Shown one piece after another: positions 52,812-63,828 of a DNA stretch of 64,000 bases. The stretch covers positions 1 through 64,000 of the forward strand of contig NZ_JAFLRJ010000004.1 of NCBI RefSeq assembly GCF_017315755.1. Direction: 5' to 3'. Under the pieces are notes generated by a model. That model saw nothing but the letters and a program-made list of their open reading frames with translations, was not told the origin of the DNA and did not search any database. This stretch comes from Streptomyces beijiangensis. Lineage in GTDB: Bacteria; Actinomycetota; Actinomycetes; Streptomycetales; Streptomycetaceae. Position 1 is the first letter of the stretch; each line of letters opens with the position of its first letter. A program made the position numbers and the translations under genes.

Positions 52812-53891
52812 CTACAGCTCCTTGCGGAAGGCCTCCGCCGTCCTGAGGAAGAGATCATTGGCCTCGGTCTCGCCGATCGTGATCCGCGTCCCCTCGCCCG
52901 CGAAGGGCCGCACCACGACGCCGGCCTTCTCGCACACCGCGGCGAAGTCGCCCGTGCGCTCCCCCAGCCGCAGCCAGACGAAGTTGGCCTGGCTCTCCGG
53001 CACGTTCCAGCCCTGCGCGGTCAGCGTCTCGGACACCCGCGCGCGCTCGGACACCAGGGCGCCGACCCGCCCCATGAGCGCGTCCTCGGCCCGCAGCGAG
53101 GCGACCGCCGCGTCCTGGGCGAGCTGGCTCACCCCGAAGGGCACCGCCGTCTTGCGGAGCGCGGCCGCGACGGGCTCATGGGCGACGGCGAAGCCGATCC
53201 GCAGGCCGGCCAGACCGTACGCCTTCGAGAAGGTCCGCAGCACCGCCACATTGGGCCGGTCCCGGTAGAGCTGGATGCCGTCGGGCACCTGCTCGTCGCG
53301 GTTGAACTCCCGGTACGCCTCGTCCAGTACCACCAGCACATCGCCGGGCACCCGGTCCAGGAAGCGCTCCAGTTCGGCCTTGCGCACCACCGTGCCGGTC
53401 GGATTGTTCGGGTTGCAGACGAAGATCATCCGGGTCCGGTCGGTGATCGCGTCGAACATCGCGTCCAGATCGTGCTTCTCGTCCGCGTCCAGCGGCACCT
53501 TCACCGAGGTCGCCCCGCTGATCTGGGTGATGATCGGGTACGCCTCGAAGGACCGCCAGGCGTAGATGACCTCGTCGCCCGGACCGGAGGTCGCCTGCAG
53601 CAGCGACTGTGCGACGCCCACCGATCCTGTGCCGGTCGCCAGATGCGAGACGGGCACGCCGAAGCGATCGGCCAGCTCGTTCATCAGCCCGGTGCACGCC
53701 ATGTCCGGGTAGCGGTTGAAGGTCCCGGCCGCCGCGAGCACGCTCTCCATCACACCGGGCAGCGGCGGATAGGGGTTCTCGTTGGACGACAGCTTGAACG
53801 CCACCGGGCCACCCGCGGCGGCAGGCTTTCCGGGAACGTACGCGGGTACTCCGTCCAGCGCGGCGCGCAGCTTCGGGCTCTTCTCGCTCAC
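52812..53891 (-). CDS. hisC: histidinol-phosphate aminotransferase
   Basis: 359 residues, PLP-dependent class I/II fold. Recognised by [10 protein letters not shown] (about 33-42), the ATGTGSVGV pocket (about 81-89), NPNNPTGT (about 155-162), the Asp-x-Ala-Tyr segment VLDEAYREF (about 184-192) and the PLP Lys in [14 protein letters not shown] (about 219-232). It makes histidinol phosphate from imidazole acetol phosphate. It is not in a his operon here, so a second homologue elsewhere is likely and this copy might have a related aminotransferase role. GTG start. Confidence 0.92.
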   Translation of the reverse strand: MSEKSPKLRAALDGVPAYVPGKPAAAGGPVAFKLSSNENPYPPLPGVMESVLAAAGTFNRYPDMACTGLMNELADRFGVPVSHLATGTGSVGVAQSLLQATSGPGDEVIYAWRSFEAYPIITQISGATSVKVPLDADEKHDLDAMFDAITDRTRMIFVCNPNNPTGTVVRKAELERFLDRVPGDVLVVLDEAYREFNRDEQVPDGIQLYRDRPNVAVLRTFSKAYGLAGLRIGFAVAHEPVAAALRKTAVPFGVSQLAQDAAVASLRAEDALMGRVGALVSERARVSETLTAQGWNVPESQANFVWLRLGERTGDFAAVCEKAGVVVRPFAGEGTRITIGETEANDLFLRTAEAFRKEL

Positions 53892-54183
53892 AGCAGGTTC
53901 TCCTCGACTCGAATGCTGCTCACCCTATGAGGATTCGCCGGGGCTGCGAAGAGCTGCCGTCGGCGGGCGTGCGGAAAGGGGGGAGCGCTCCACTCCCTGG
54001 CGCACGCCGGTGGCTCACTCCGTGGCGCGCGTCCCCCGTAGTGGTGAGTTGAGACCTCATCGAAACATCGGTCATGGGGCAGGCCCATACGGTTCGACAG
54101 GTGCCACTCCACCCTCAGGTCCCCCAACTCCCTTTAGATCTGAGGAGATTGACCGTAAACGACCATGCAGAAACGTGACTGCT
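53892..54183. other. promoter region between hisC and the LacI-type gene
   Basis: Part of a 349-nt divergent gap with no convincing gene. It should hold the hisC promoter; the regulator's palindrome begins at 54184. No other clear motif is seen. Confidence 0.4.
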
Positions 54184-54205
54184 GCTGGGTGCATATGCAC
54201 CCAGC
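54184..54205. promoter_or_regulatory. 22-bp perfect palindrome, probable operator of the LacI-type regulator
   Basis: Two 11-nt arms meeting at a central TA-AT core (GCTGGGTGCAT/ATGCACCCAGC). It ends 35 nt before the ATG of a LacI-family gene. Perfect palindromes of this length and position are typical autoregulatory operators. Confidence 0.75.
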
Positions 54206-54240
54206 CCTATCGGCCCACATCGCCCTACTATCGGCTCGCC

Positions 54241-55365
54241 ATGACAGCAGCAGGGAAGCACCAGGTGAGCCGCGCGGAGACACCCCGCAGGGCCGGCCGG
54301 CAGGGACGAGCGGGGATCCGGGACGTGGCCGCCGCCGCCGGTGTCTCCATCACGACCGTCTCCGACGCCCTCAACGGCAAAGGGCGGCTCCCGGACGCCA
54401 CCCGACGCCATGTCCGCGAGGTCGCAGAGCGACTGGGCTATCGCCCGTCGGCCGCGGCCCGCACGCTCCGTACCGGTAAGTCGGGCCTGATCGGCCTGAC
54501 CGTGACCACATACGGGGATGAACCTTTCACCTTCACCGAGTTCGCATATTTCGCCGAGATGGCCAGAGCCGCCACCTCAGCCGCGCTCGCACGCGGTTAC
54601 GCCCTTGTCATCCTGCCCGCCACCTCACGCCACAGCGCCGTGGACGTCTGGTCGAACGTCGCCCTCGACGGCACCGTCGTGATCGACCCCTCCGACCACG
54701 ACCCGGTCGTCCTGGAACTCGTACGCCAAGGGCTTCCCGTCGTCTCCGACGGCCGCCCGGCGGGCACCCTGCCCGTCACGGCATGGGTCGACAACGACCA
54801 CGAGGCCGCCGTGCTCGACCTGCTCGACCATCTCGCCGCCGCCGGGGCCCGCCGTATCGGGCTGCTCACCGGCACCACCACCGACACCTACACCCGGCTC
54901 TCCACCCAGGCCTATCTGGCCTGGTGCCAGCGGGTGGGCCAGGACCCGGTGTACGAGTCCTACCCGGCCCACGACCCCTGCGCCGGCGCGGTGGCCGCCG
55001 ACCGCCTGCTCGCCCGCCCCGACCGTCCCGACGCCGTCTACGGGCTCTTCGACCCCAACGGCACCGATCTGCTCGCCGCCGCACGCCGCTACGGGCTGCG
55101 CGTCCCGGAGGACCTGCTGCTGATCTGCTGCAGCGAATCCACCGTCTACGCCAACACCGAGCCGCCCATCACCACGCTCTCGCTCAAACCCCGCCGGATC
55201 GGCACCGCCGTCATCCAGCTGCTCATCGACGCCATCGAGGGCATCGAGCACGACCGGCCCATCGAGCAGGTAATACCGACCGAACTCATCGTCCGGACGT
55301 CCTCCCAGCGACGCCCGCCGCGCACCACGGTCAGTCCGCCGCGCTCCCCCGCGCCGGACAACTGA
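54241..55365 (+). CDS. LacI-family transcriptional regulator
   Basis: 374 residues. An N-terminal tail of about 25 residues precedes the LacI helix-turn-helix (about 26-80; GIRDVAAAAGVSITTVSDAL, then GYRPSAAARTL hinge). The periplasmic-binding-protein-like effector domain follows (about 85-345), with DNDHEAAVLDLLDHL, GLLTGTTTD and a late TTLSLKPRRIG. A Pro/Arg-rich tail ends the protein. The effector is probably a sugar or nucleoside, but no transporter or sugar gene adjoins it. It is preceded by a 22-bp palindrome likely to be its operator. ATG 54241 is where homology starts. Confidence 0.9.
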   Translation: MTAAGKHQVSRAETPRRAGRQGRAGIRDVAAAAGVSITTVSDALNGKGRLPDATRRHVREVAERLGYRPSAAARTLRTGKSGLIGLTVTTYGDEPFTFTEFAYFAEMARAATSAALARGYALVILPATSRHSAVDVWSNVALDGTVVIDPSDHDPVVLELVRQGLPVVSDGRPAGTLPVTAWVDNDHEAAVLDLLDHLAAAGARRIGLLTGTTTDTYTRLSTQAYLAWCQRVGQDPVYESYPAHDPCAGAVAADRLLARPDRPDAVYGLFDPNGTDLLAAARRYGLRVPEDLLLICCSESTVYANTEPPITTLSLKPRRIGTAVIQLLIDAIEGIEHDRPIEQVIPTELIVRTSSQRRPPRTTVSPPRSPAPDN

Positions 55366-55549
55366 TCACGCATTAGGGAAAAATCACACCTAATCAACCT
55401 GCCGACTGTGGACGCACCCGGATTCAGCACCCCTGGTGCGTCACACAGCGCGGACGTCATTCCTATGATGGGCGCACGACACCGCGGCCGACCCAGACCA
55501 GCCAGGTCCGACCCCGGTGCACGGCAGCGCGACGGTGGTGGAGGGGTCG

Positions 55550-56602
55550 ATGACTCAGGGGGCCGGTCTGGAACCCACGGTACGGACGGCTGCGGAGCCC
55601 GACTACTCCGTTCCGCCCGCGTACGCGCATGCCTACGGGTACGAGGGTGAGGAGCCCGTGGAGCCCGAGGGCTACACCCCCACCCAGCGCGATCTGCCGG
55701 TCATCAGCCGCGAAGGCCCCGGCGACACCGTCCCGAACCCGACGGTCACCGAGGCCGAAGGGCCGGACGCCGAAGGCGGCCAGGGCCCGCTCTTCGTCGT
55801 CGGAGACGTGCACGGCTACATCGACGAACTGATCGCCGCCCTCCAGGAACAGGGCCTGATCGACGCCGAGTGCAATTGGTCGGCCGGCAACGCCCGCCTC
55901 TGGTTCCTCGGCGACTTCACCGACCGCGGGCCCGACGGCATCGGCGTCATCGACCTCGTGATGCGGCTCTCCGCGGAGGCCGCCGCCGCCGGCGGCTACT
56001 GCAAGGCCCTCATGGGCAACCACGAGCTCCTGCTGCTCGGCGCCAAGCGCTTCGGCGACACCCCGGTCAACTCCGGGGCCGGCACCGCCACCTTCCAGGC
56101 CGCCTGGCTGCTCAACGGCGGCCAGAAGGTCGACATGGACCGCCTCCAGGACGTCCACCTGCAGTGGATGGCCCGGCTGGACGCCATGGAGCTGGAGGAC
56201 GACCACCTCCTGATGCACTCCGACACCACCGCCTACCTCGACTACGGCGACTCGATCGAAGCGGTCAACGACACCATCCGCGAGACCCTCACCCGCAATG
56301 ACGCCGACGAGTGCTGGGACCTCTTCCGCAAGCTCACGAAGCGCTTCGCCTTCCGCGACGACGAGTCGGGTCCCGACGCCGTCCAGGAACTGCTCGGGGC
56401 GTTCGGGGGCCACCGCGTCGTCCACGGCCACAGCCCCATCCCGTACCTCCTCGGCCAAGTCGGCACGGAGGAAGGCGGCGAGGAGTCGCGCCCGGCCGTC
56501 GAGGGCCCTCATCTGTACGCGGACGGACTCGCCATCGCCATGGACGGCGGCGTGACCATGGCCGGAAAATTGCTGGTCGTCCAACTCCCCCTGCATGACT
56601 GA
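55550..56602 (+). CDS. Ser/Thr-type metallophosphatase (calcineurin-like)
   Basis: 350 residues. A 75-residue acidic, Pro/Glu-rich N-terminal segment precedes the phosphatase domain (about 80-340), which has the full set: GDVHG (metal ligands), GDFTDRGPDG, GNHE and a late GHSP. It should hydrolyse phosphoserine/threonine or nucleotide phosphates with two metal ions. ATG 55550 is chosen because GGAGGGG lies about 6 nt upstream. It stands alone between 180-nt gaps. Substrate unknown. Confidence 0.9.
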   Translation: MTQGAGLEPTVRTAAEPDYSVPPAYAHAYGYEGEEPVEPEGYTPTQRDLPVISREGPGDTVPNPTVTEAEGPDAEGGQGPLFVVGDVHGYIDELIAALQEQGLIDAECNWSAGNARLWFLGDFTDRGPDGIGVIDLVMRLSAEAAAAGGYCKALMGNHELLLLGAKRFGDTPVNSGAGTATFQAAWLLNGGQKVDMDRLQDVHLQWMARLDAMELEDDHLLMHSDTTAYLDYGDSIEAVNDTIRETLTRNDADECWDLFRKLTKRFAFRDDESGPDAVQELLGAFGGHRVVHGHSPIPYLLGQVGTEEGGEESRPAVEGPHLYADGLAIAMDGGVTMAGKLLVVQLPLHD

Positions 56603-56808
56603 GCGCTGATTGGGAAGGCGCGGTACAGGCGCCGGGCGTACGGATGGCCGGATCGTCTTCACGAGACCCGGTCCAGTGATTTACGGAAACACCCTGTCAC
56701 CCCGTGCCGTAACCGCTCTACCATCGGCTTATCCGTAGCAGGCTCTCCTCCGTTTTCGCCCCACTGCCCGTCACCAGGCGGGCGCCCAGCCCTACGGAGC
56801 ATCGGGGG

Positions 56809-57636
56809 ATGCACATGAACAGCGCTCCGCACCTGCTGACCGAGGACCGCCCCGCATTCGAGCGGATACTCGACGACGCACTTCGTACCGCGCAGGACCG
56901 GACCGGCCTCGAAGAAGTCGGCCGTCGGCTCAACACCGAACAGCTCCGCACCATGGTCCTGGACGCCGGATCGATCGTCACCCAGGCCGCGGCCGCCGAG
57001 TACGAGCACTTCGTCAAGGTGCGCCAGGAACTGCGCGCGCCCCAGAGCCCCTCCATACGAGGCTCAGTCCTCGCCCCTGCCCTGGGCGAGGCCGCAGGAG
57101 AGGGCGCGGGCCTCGGCGCCGTCGTCGCCGTACTGGCGCCGGTCCTCGCGGGCACGGCGGCCCTGATCTTCCTTCTGGTCGGCTACATCCTCAAGCTGAT
57201 CAGCCCGCCGCCCGCCTTCGCCGACACCATGATCACCGCAGGCTGGTTCTTCGGCGCGCTGACCGCGCTGGCCATCCTGGTCGCGGCCGGCGGACTGCTG
57301 CTCACCGCACTGCGCAACGGCGCGACCGAGGTCCATCCCGAGGAGGAGGAAGAGGGCGACGAGCTCTCCGAAGAAGTCGCCCGCGCCCGCGACGCCTGGC
57401 GCCACGCGCTCCTGGAGCGCGGAATACTCCCCTTCCTGCGGGACGCCCTCGCCGACCCGAGCGTCGACCCGACGGCCCCCGCGCCGTACCGTCCCGCGGG
57501 CCGCATCCCAAACCTCGGCTACAGCCGCCCGGACTTCGGCAGCCCGGACGAGGGCGCCTCGGGCCAGCACCCCAGCTTCACCAGCCCGGACTTCACCAGC
57601 CCGGACTTCGGCGGCCCCGACCACCAGCCGGAGTGA
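56809..57636 (+). CDS. two-helix membrane protein with SPDF-repeat tail
   Basis: 275 residues. A helical N-terminal domain (1-85) precedes two transmembrane helices (about 103-128 and 138-165), an acidic stretch (HPEEEEEGDEL, about 176-186), and a charged helix (about 187-215). The tail (about 235-275) repeats S/T-S-P-D-F-G/T motifs (PDFGSPDEG, FTSPDFTSPDFGG). No known family is recognised. ATG with GGGGG about 6 nt upstream (an in-frame ATG also follows at codon 3). The first decayed thiC-tail copy follows its stop directly. Confidence 0.6.
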   Translation: MHMNSAPHLLTEDRPAFERILDDALRTAQDRTGLEEVGRRLNTEQLRTMVLDAGSIVTQAAAAEYEHFVKVRQELRAPQSPSIRGSVLAPALGEAAGEGAGLGAVVAVLAPVLAGTAALIFLLVGYILKLISPPPAFADTMITAGWFFGALTALAILVAAGGLLLTALRNGATEVHPEEEEEGDELSEEVARARDAWRHALLERGILPFLRDALADPSVDPTAPAPYRPAGRIPNLGYSRPDFGSPDEGASGQHPSFTSPDFTSPDFGGPDHQPE

Positions 57637-57673
57637 CCGGCGGCCGGGGCACGCCTGTTGAAGGCGTACGGAA

Positions 57674-57736
57674 TCAGTCGGCGACCGGCAGATGGACCCG
57701 GTTGCCCGCCGCGGCGAACTCCTTGGACTTCTCCGC
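57674..57736 (-). pseudogene. decayed thiC C-terminal fragment (remnant 2)
   Basis: The minus strand encodes KSKEFAAAGNRVHLPVAD followed by TGA, matching the last residues of ThiC ([18 protein letters not shown]). Only about 20 codons are recognisable. It lies right after the stop of the membrane protein gene (57636) and about 2.15 kb beyond the thiC stop. Confidence 0.8.
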
Positions 57737-57957
57737 CTCGGGCGCCACCTCCGGTGGAGAGCCGTACGAGCGTGGCGGCGTTGAGCGCGCAACGTGACCA
57801 ACCTCCCGGTCCTGCGGCTCGGCCAGACCCCCGTTGAGGGCCAGAAGCGACAGCGACCGCACCGGGCCCGCCACCCTCTGCCTCCACCTCCCGTGTGACG
57901 ACCTACGATGCGTCAGTCCTCCGGCAGATCCGGATCATCGTGCGGCAAGGGAAGTCC

Positions 57958-59028
57958 ATGCACCTGTCCAGCTACGTCACGAAGGCCGCCATGTGCGCGG
58001 CCGCGATACCCCTCCTCGCCGGGTGCACGGGGGAACAGGGTGCGGGCGGGGCCGCGGAGCGGCCTGCCTCCTGGAAGGACCTGCCGGTGCGGGCGGGCGC
58101 ACGGGACGTCGTCCACACGGACACCGACCACCGGTCGTACGCCGTCAGGATCACGGTCAAGAGCCTGGTCCGGGGCTCGGCGGAGGACATGCGGGGAGCG
58201 CGTGTGGACAAAGAGCTGAAGGGCATGGTTCCCCACTACCTCAGCTTCGAGGTCACCAACACCGGTCGGAAGAAAATCCCCGCTGCCTACATGGTGGACA
58301 GCAACTTCGCCCTGAACGGCACCGACTGGGCGCGCGGGGAGGAGGTCTCCATCAGCGGCGGCAGGGCAGGCGGGGTCGACCTGCCCTGCGCGGACACCGC
58401 GCCGAAGACGCTGGCGCCCGGCGACTCGTACAAGTCTTGCGTGACCTACGCGCTGCCCAAGGGCGTAGGTGTGCTGTCGCTGACGCACAACGCCGACGGC
58501 TACCTCGACGAGGGCGGCGCGGTCGCCACCTGGCCCGTCGAGGGCGGCCTCAAGGCGGCGTCCGCCGGGCTGGCGGAGCCGGGCGACCGCGTCCGCGTCC
58601 GGTGGGACTCCCACGAGGACGGCGTCCTCGAACTGCCCGCCACGCTGGTGTCCGTACGCCGGGGAAGCGCGGCCGACCTCGCGGGTCTGGACCTCAACCT
58701 CAACGAGAAGGAGCGGCGCGGCGTCCCGTACTACGTGTCGGTCACCTACACCAACCCCGGCCCGAAAGACCTCTACACCGATCAGGCCGACCGCGTCCGC
58801 CTGCTCACCGAGGGCGGTCGGCAGATACCGGGGAAGACCCCCTTCGTCCTCGACACGAAGATCCCCGGCTGTCCGTCCGACTGGGTCGCCCGGACGATCT
58901 CACCGGGCGACAGCGTGACGGAGTGCAGCATCCACCTGATGACGGACGCCGGCGACAAGCCGTTCGCGGTGGGTTTCGCGGAGGCCGGCCGGCCGAGACT
59001 GGTGGCCTGGCGGGCCCCCCTCCACTGA
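57958..59028 (+). CDS. lipoprotein with two DUF4352-like domains
   Basis: 356 residues. The lipobox LLAGC (about 17-21) makes it surface-anchored. Two beta-sandwich domains follow (about 40-180 and 205-345), each with a V-x-Y-T/F-E-V-T-N-T/YTNPG strand (SFEVTNTGRKKI and VTYTNPGPKDL) typical of immunoglobulin-like DUF4352 proteins. Two Cys residues sit in matching places of each domain and could be disulfide-linked. ATG 57958 has GGAAG about 5 nt upstream; an in-frame ATG at 57895 lacks a site. A perfect DnaA box lies inside the gene (58203-58211). It is flanked by thiC-tail remnants, suggesting acquisition by insertion at thiC. Confidence 0.65.
   Translation: MHLSSYVTKAAMCAAAIPLLAGCTGEQGAGGAAERPASWKDLPVRAGARDVVHTDTDHRSYAVRITVKSLVRGSAEDMRGARVDKELKGMVPHYLSFEVTNTGRKKIPAAYMVDSNFALNGTDWARGEEVSISGGRAGGVDLPCADTAPKTLAPGDSYKSCVTYALPKGVGVLSLTHNADGYLDEGGAVATWPVEGGLKAASAGLAEPGDRVRVRWDSHEDGVLELPATLVSVRRGSAADLAGLDLNLNEKERRGVPYYVSVTYTNPGPKDLYTDQADRVRLLTEGGRQIPGKTPFVLDTKIPGCPSDWVARTISPGDSVTECSIHLMTDAGDKPFAVGFAEAGRPRLVAWRAPLH
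58203..58211 (-). promoter_or_regulatory. isolated consensus DnaA box
   Basis: TGTGGACAA, the complement of TTGTCCACA, which is the preferred Streptomyces DnaA box. It lies within the lipoprotein coding region and may be coincidental. Confidence 0.35.
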
Positions 59029-59062
59029 GGCGGCCGGGCCATCCGGCCGACCTGCCGCCCGT

Positions 59063-59230
59063 CTCCGCGAGCGGCAGGTAGACACGGTTGCCTGCCGCCG
59101 CGAACTCCCTGGACTTCTGCAACATCCCCGCCTCGATCTCGTCATCCGAAGCGGAAGAGAGCAGGTCAGGGGCGAATTGCTCGGTGATGCTTCTACTGAT
59201 CTTCATCGAGGACAGCTCCGGCCCGGAGCA
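59063..59230 (-). pseudogene. thiC C-terminal fragment (remnant 1)
   Basis: The minus strand encodes about 56 residues matching the end of ThiC, including [20 protein letters not shown] (identical to ThiC) and a diverged last part (DDEIEAGMLQKSREFAAAGNRVYLPLAE, in two pieces). DNA identity to thiC is nearly complete over about 63 nt (59147-59210 against 59971-60033). The ThiC stop codon position is changed, so the frame reads on. It lies 35 nt after the stop of the lipoprotein gene at 59028, and 820 nt from the real thiC end. It is not a complete gene. Confidence 0.92.
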
Positions 59231-59322
59231 GCCACCTTCACGCCAGGGGGGTTCGTCTCTTCGGCCCACGGCCCCGAACGGACACCGGCATACTCGGTCG
59301 CCTCACACACCTAGGGGGCAAC

Positions 59323-59778
59323 ATGGTTACGGTGAAGGGCTCAGCAAGAGGGACTGCCGCTCTCGCGATTGCAGCTCTATTGAGTGCCGGGGCCACCTCC
59401 TGTCAGGACACGCGTGCATCGGCAGCGGCTTCTTCGGCTCGCCCCACCGCCACCACTGACTCCGCGACAGCCTGGCCGACGCCCTCACAGAAGGCGCTGC
59501 AGAGCTTCCTCACAGCGCTGCGGTTCACCTCACCCGAGCTGACCGCCGCGAAGTGGTCGGATGCCACCCTGCTCGCCACGGGAAACAGCGCCTGCTCCGA
59601 CTTGCGCGCCGGAGCCGACGTAGAAGAGATCTCGCGGCGCCTTGAGACGACGGGCCTCAGCACGGGGGATGCCCTCGGCATCATCTCCGTAGCGACCGAT
59701 CTGCAGAGCGGACTGTGTCCAGACATGCACGGAACCTGGTGGGACTACTTGCGTCACGGCTCTACGAGAAAGACCTGA
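59323..59778 (+). CDS. small secreted DUF732-like protein
   Basis: 151 residues. A signal peptide of about 27 residues ends near ATSC; the lipobox is imperfect, so it is a lipoprotein or simply secreted. The DUF732-type pattern is visible: FLTALRF, then ACSDLRAGADVEEISRRLE, then ATDLQSGLCPD, with Cys residues likely disulfide-linked. Codon choice and GC are slightly lower than in the neighbours (for example CTATTG, GATTGCAGC near the start). ATG with GGGGG about 4 nt upstream. It lies between the thiC-tail remnant 1 and thiC, and was probably brought in at this site. Function unknown. Confidence 0.6.
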   Translation: MVTVKGSARGTAALAIAALLSAGATSCQDTRASAAASSARPTATTDSATAWPTPSQKALQSFLTALRFTSPELTAAKWSDATLLATGNSACSDLRAGADVEEISRRLETTGLSTGDALGIISVATDLQSGLCPDMHGTWWDYLRHGSTRKT

Positions 59779-59836
59779 GTACTGGTCTGTGGAGTGGCGT
59801 CGTGGGAGCGGAAGAGCAGAAGGCCCTCAAACGCCG

Positions 59837-59867
59837 GCGTCCCCCGAGCACATGCGCCGGGGGACGC
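59837..59867. terminator. bidirectional hairpin between the DUF732-like gene and thiC
   Basis: Perfect 10-bp inverted repeat (59837-59846 and 59858-59867, 11-nt loop) between two convergent genes. Confidence 0.75.
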
Positions 59868-59882
59868 TGAGAACTCATAGCC

Positions 59883-61790
<1,908 letters not shown>

Positions 61791-61874
61791 CGCGTGTGCA
61801 AAGGTGCCCCCACGCTAGCGTCATGTCTGGCGCGGTGACCAGAGGGCCCCTCCCGTTCTTGCGATGATCGGGCC

Positions 61875-63242
61875 GTGACTTCTCCCCACGACGCGCCCGA
61901 AACGCACGGCCACACCCATAGCCACGGCCCCGCGACACCCGTGTCCCGGCACCTGCGCAAGGTCATCGCGGCGGTGCTGATCCCCTTCGCCGCGGCCGTC
62001 GTCGTGGGTCTGGTGGTGCTGTGGCCGGGCGGTGCGCCCTCGCACGCCCGTACCGGTGTCGGCTTCGACCAGCAGACCCAGCAGGCCAAGGTCACCGGCC
62101 TGGACAAGGTCGACTGCAAGGCCGTGCACGCCGAGCAGAACACGTCGTCGTCCGCGTCCGCTTCCGCGTCCTCGCCTGCCGACTCCTCGGCCGGGACGTG
62201 CGAGAAGGCGACCGTCGAGGTCACCACCGGCAAGGACAAGGGCCGCACCTTCACCACGATCGTCCAGCCGGACTCACCGCGGCAGTTGCACCAGGGGCAG
62301 AAGGTCGTCGTCGCGTACGCGCCCAACGCGCCCCACGACCTCCAGTACTCGGTGACCGACGTGGACCGCAAGGTCCCGATGGCGCTGCTGGCCGGGATCT
62401 TCGCGCTGGCCGTGGTCGTGGTGGGCCGGATGCGCGGGGTGATGGCGCTGGTCGCGCTCGCCGTCTCCTTCGCGATCCTCTCCCTCTTCATCCTCCCGGC
62501 GATCCTGCACGGCGAGAATCCGCTGGTCGTGGCGGTCGTCGGGGCGAGCGCGATCATGCTGATCGCGCTCTATATGTGCCACGGCCTCAGTGCCCGTACC
62601 TCGGTCGCGGTCATCGGCACCCTGATCTCGCTGCTGCTGATCGGGCTGCTCGGCTCGCTCTTCATCGGCTGGGCGTATCTGACCGGGAACACCGACGACA
62701 ACACCGGTCTGATCCACGGCCTCTATCCGGAGCTGGACATGAGCGGTCTGCTGCTCGCCGGCGTCATCATCGGATCGCTCGGTGTACTGGACGATGTGAC
62801 GGTCACCCAGACCTCAGCGGTGTGGGAGCTGCACCAGGCCGATCCGACGATGGGCCCGCGGGCCCTGTACCGCGCAGGCATCAGGATCGGCCGCGACCAC
62901 ATCGCCTCCGTCGTCAACACCCTGGTGCTCGCCTACGCGGGCGCGGCCCTGCCGCTGCTGCTGCTCTTCTCGATCGCCCAGAGCAGCGTGGGGCTGGTCG
63001 CCAACAGCGAGCTGGTCGCCGAGGAGATCGTGCGGACACTGGTCGGCTCGATCGGTCTGGTCGCCTCGGTCCCCGTGACCACGGTGCTGGCAGCGCTGGT
63101 CGTGTCCGCGGACCGTACGGGATCCAAGGCCGCCACAGGAGCCAAGGGCGCCACGGGACCCGAGAGCGCCATGGGGCCCGAGGGCGCCACGGCCCCCGTA
63201 CGCGGCGGAAAGGGCGGCGGGGGCCGTCGGCGCAAGCGCTGA
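61875..63242 (+). CDS. YibE/F-family multi-pass membrane protein
   Basis: 455 residues with about eight transmembrane helices (first at about 33-55). A His-rich start (HGHTHSHG, about 11-18) may bind metal. An extracytoplasmic domain (about 60-175) has two Cys residues (DCKAVH and GTCEKA). YibE/F marks are ARTSVAVIGT and GVLDDVTVTQTSAVWEL. The tail (about 415-455) has collagen-like Gly-x-y repeats (TGAKGATGPESAMGPEGATAP) and ends in basic residues. Predicted transporter or permease of unknown substrate. GTG start. It is divergent from thiC across its riboswitch region and convergent with ssgA. Confidence 0.85.
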   Translation: MTSPHDAPETHGHTHSHGPATPVSRHLRKVIAAVLIPFAAAVVVGLVVLWPGGAPSHARTGVGFDQQTQQAKVTGLDKVDCKAVHAEQNTSSSASASASSPADSSAGTCEKATVEVTTGKDKGRTFTTIVQPDSPRQLHQGQKVVVAYAPNAPHDLQYSVTDVDRKVPMALLAGIFALAVVVVGRMRGVMALVALAVSFAILSLFILPAILHGENPLVVAVVGASAIMLIALYMCHGLSARTSVAVIGTLISLLLIGLLGSLFIGWAYLTGNTDDNTGLIHGLYPELDMSGLLLAGVIIGSLGVLDDVTVTQTSAVWELHQADPTMGPRALYRAGIRIGRDHIASVVNTLVLAYAGAALPLLLLFSIAQSSVGLVANSELVAEEIVRTLVGSIGLVASVPVTTVLAALVVSADRTGSKAATGAKGATGPESAMGPEGATAPVRGGKGGGGRRRKR

Positions 63243-63274
63243 AACGCCCTCGGAACGGTTCAAACTCCTTGCCG

Positions 63275-63709
63275 CTAGCCCGCGTTCTCCTCGGCGAGAA
63301 TCCGGCCCAGCGCCTCTTCCAGATTGCCGTCGAAGTCACCCTGCGTGCGCTCCTGGCCAAGCGGCACGAGCTTGTCCGTACGGTCGAGGAAGGCGATCAG
63401 CGGAGCCGTTCCCGCCTTGAAGAGCGCCCGGTCGTCGCCTACTTGGAGCCGGATGTGGACATCGGCCAGCGACTCGGGATCGGTCGGCGCGATGTGCACA
63501 TCACCGTCCCCGGTAGGCGCGTTGATGCCGTCGAGAAGCAACTCACGGCCGAAAGCCCAGGTCACAGGGGAGTCCCCGGGCAGATGGAAGGTCATCCGGA
63601 TCGCATAGGGGTCCGGTGCCTCGTACCGGAGCTCCACCGGGATCCGGAACGAGAGCTCCTCCGAGACGAGAAAGCTCATCATGACCTCTGCCTGAACCGA
63701 ATCGCGCAT
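63275..63709 (-). CDS. ssgA: SsgA, cell-division activator of sporulation
   Basis: 144 residues, the founding SsgA-like protein (SALP). The start MRDSVQAEVMMSFLVSEELS and the motifs RIPVELRYEAPDPYA, WAFGRELLLDG, HIRLQVG and LIAFLDRTDKLVPLGQE match S. coelicolor SsgA closely. It localises SsgB and thereby FtsZ during sporulation septation, and also stimulates hyphal branching. The immediate minus-strand neighbour upstream is the end of an IclR-type gene, expected to be ssgR, its known activator. ATG 63709. Confidence 0.95.
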   Translation of the reverse strand: MRDSVQAEVMMSFLVSEELSFRIPVELRYEAPDPYAIRMTFHLPGDSPVTWAFGRELLLDGINAPTGDGDVHIAPTDPESLADVHIRLQVGDDRALFKAGTAPLIAFLDRTDKLVPLGQERTQGDFDGNLEEALGRILAEENAG

Positions 63710-63828
63710 GTGCCTATACCCCGCAGTGGATGCTGTGTTGAACCAGAAGATTTGGCTGGGAATCTTCCCCCATGGCCCTCTTGACGCAATCGTGCTGTAA
63801 GCGCTACCAGATCACAAGGAGTGATATT

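Noticed and set aside
58805..59269. 154-codon minus-strand frame containing the ThiC-like C-terminus
   Set aside because: Only about 56 codons resemble ThiC; the rest is antisense to the lipoprotein gene and has no protein character. Treated as a thiC fragment, not a gene.
57637..59882. A complete integrative element or insertion sequence at thiC
   Set aside because: No integrase, transposase, replication or transfer gene and no terminal inverted repeats are visible; only thiC-tail copies and small surface-protein genes remain.
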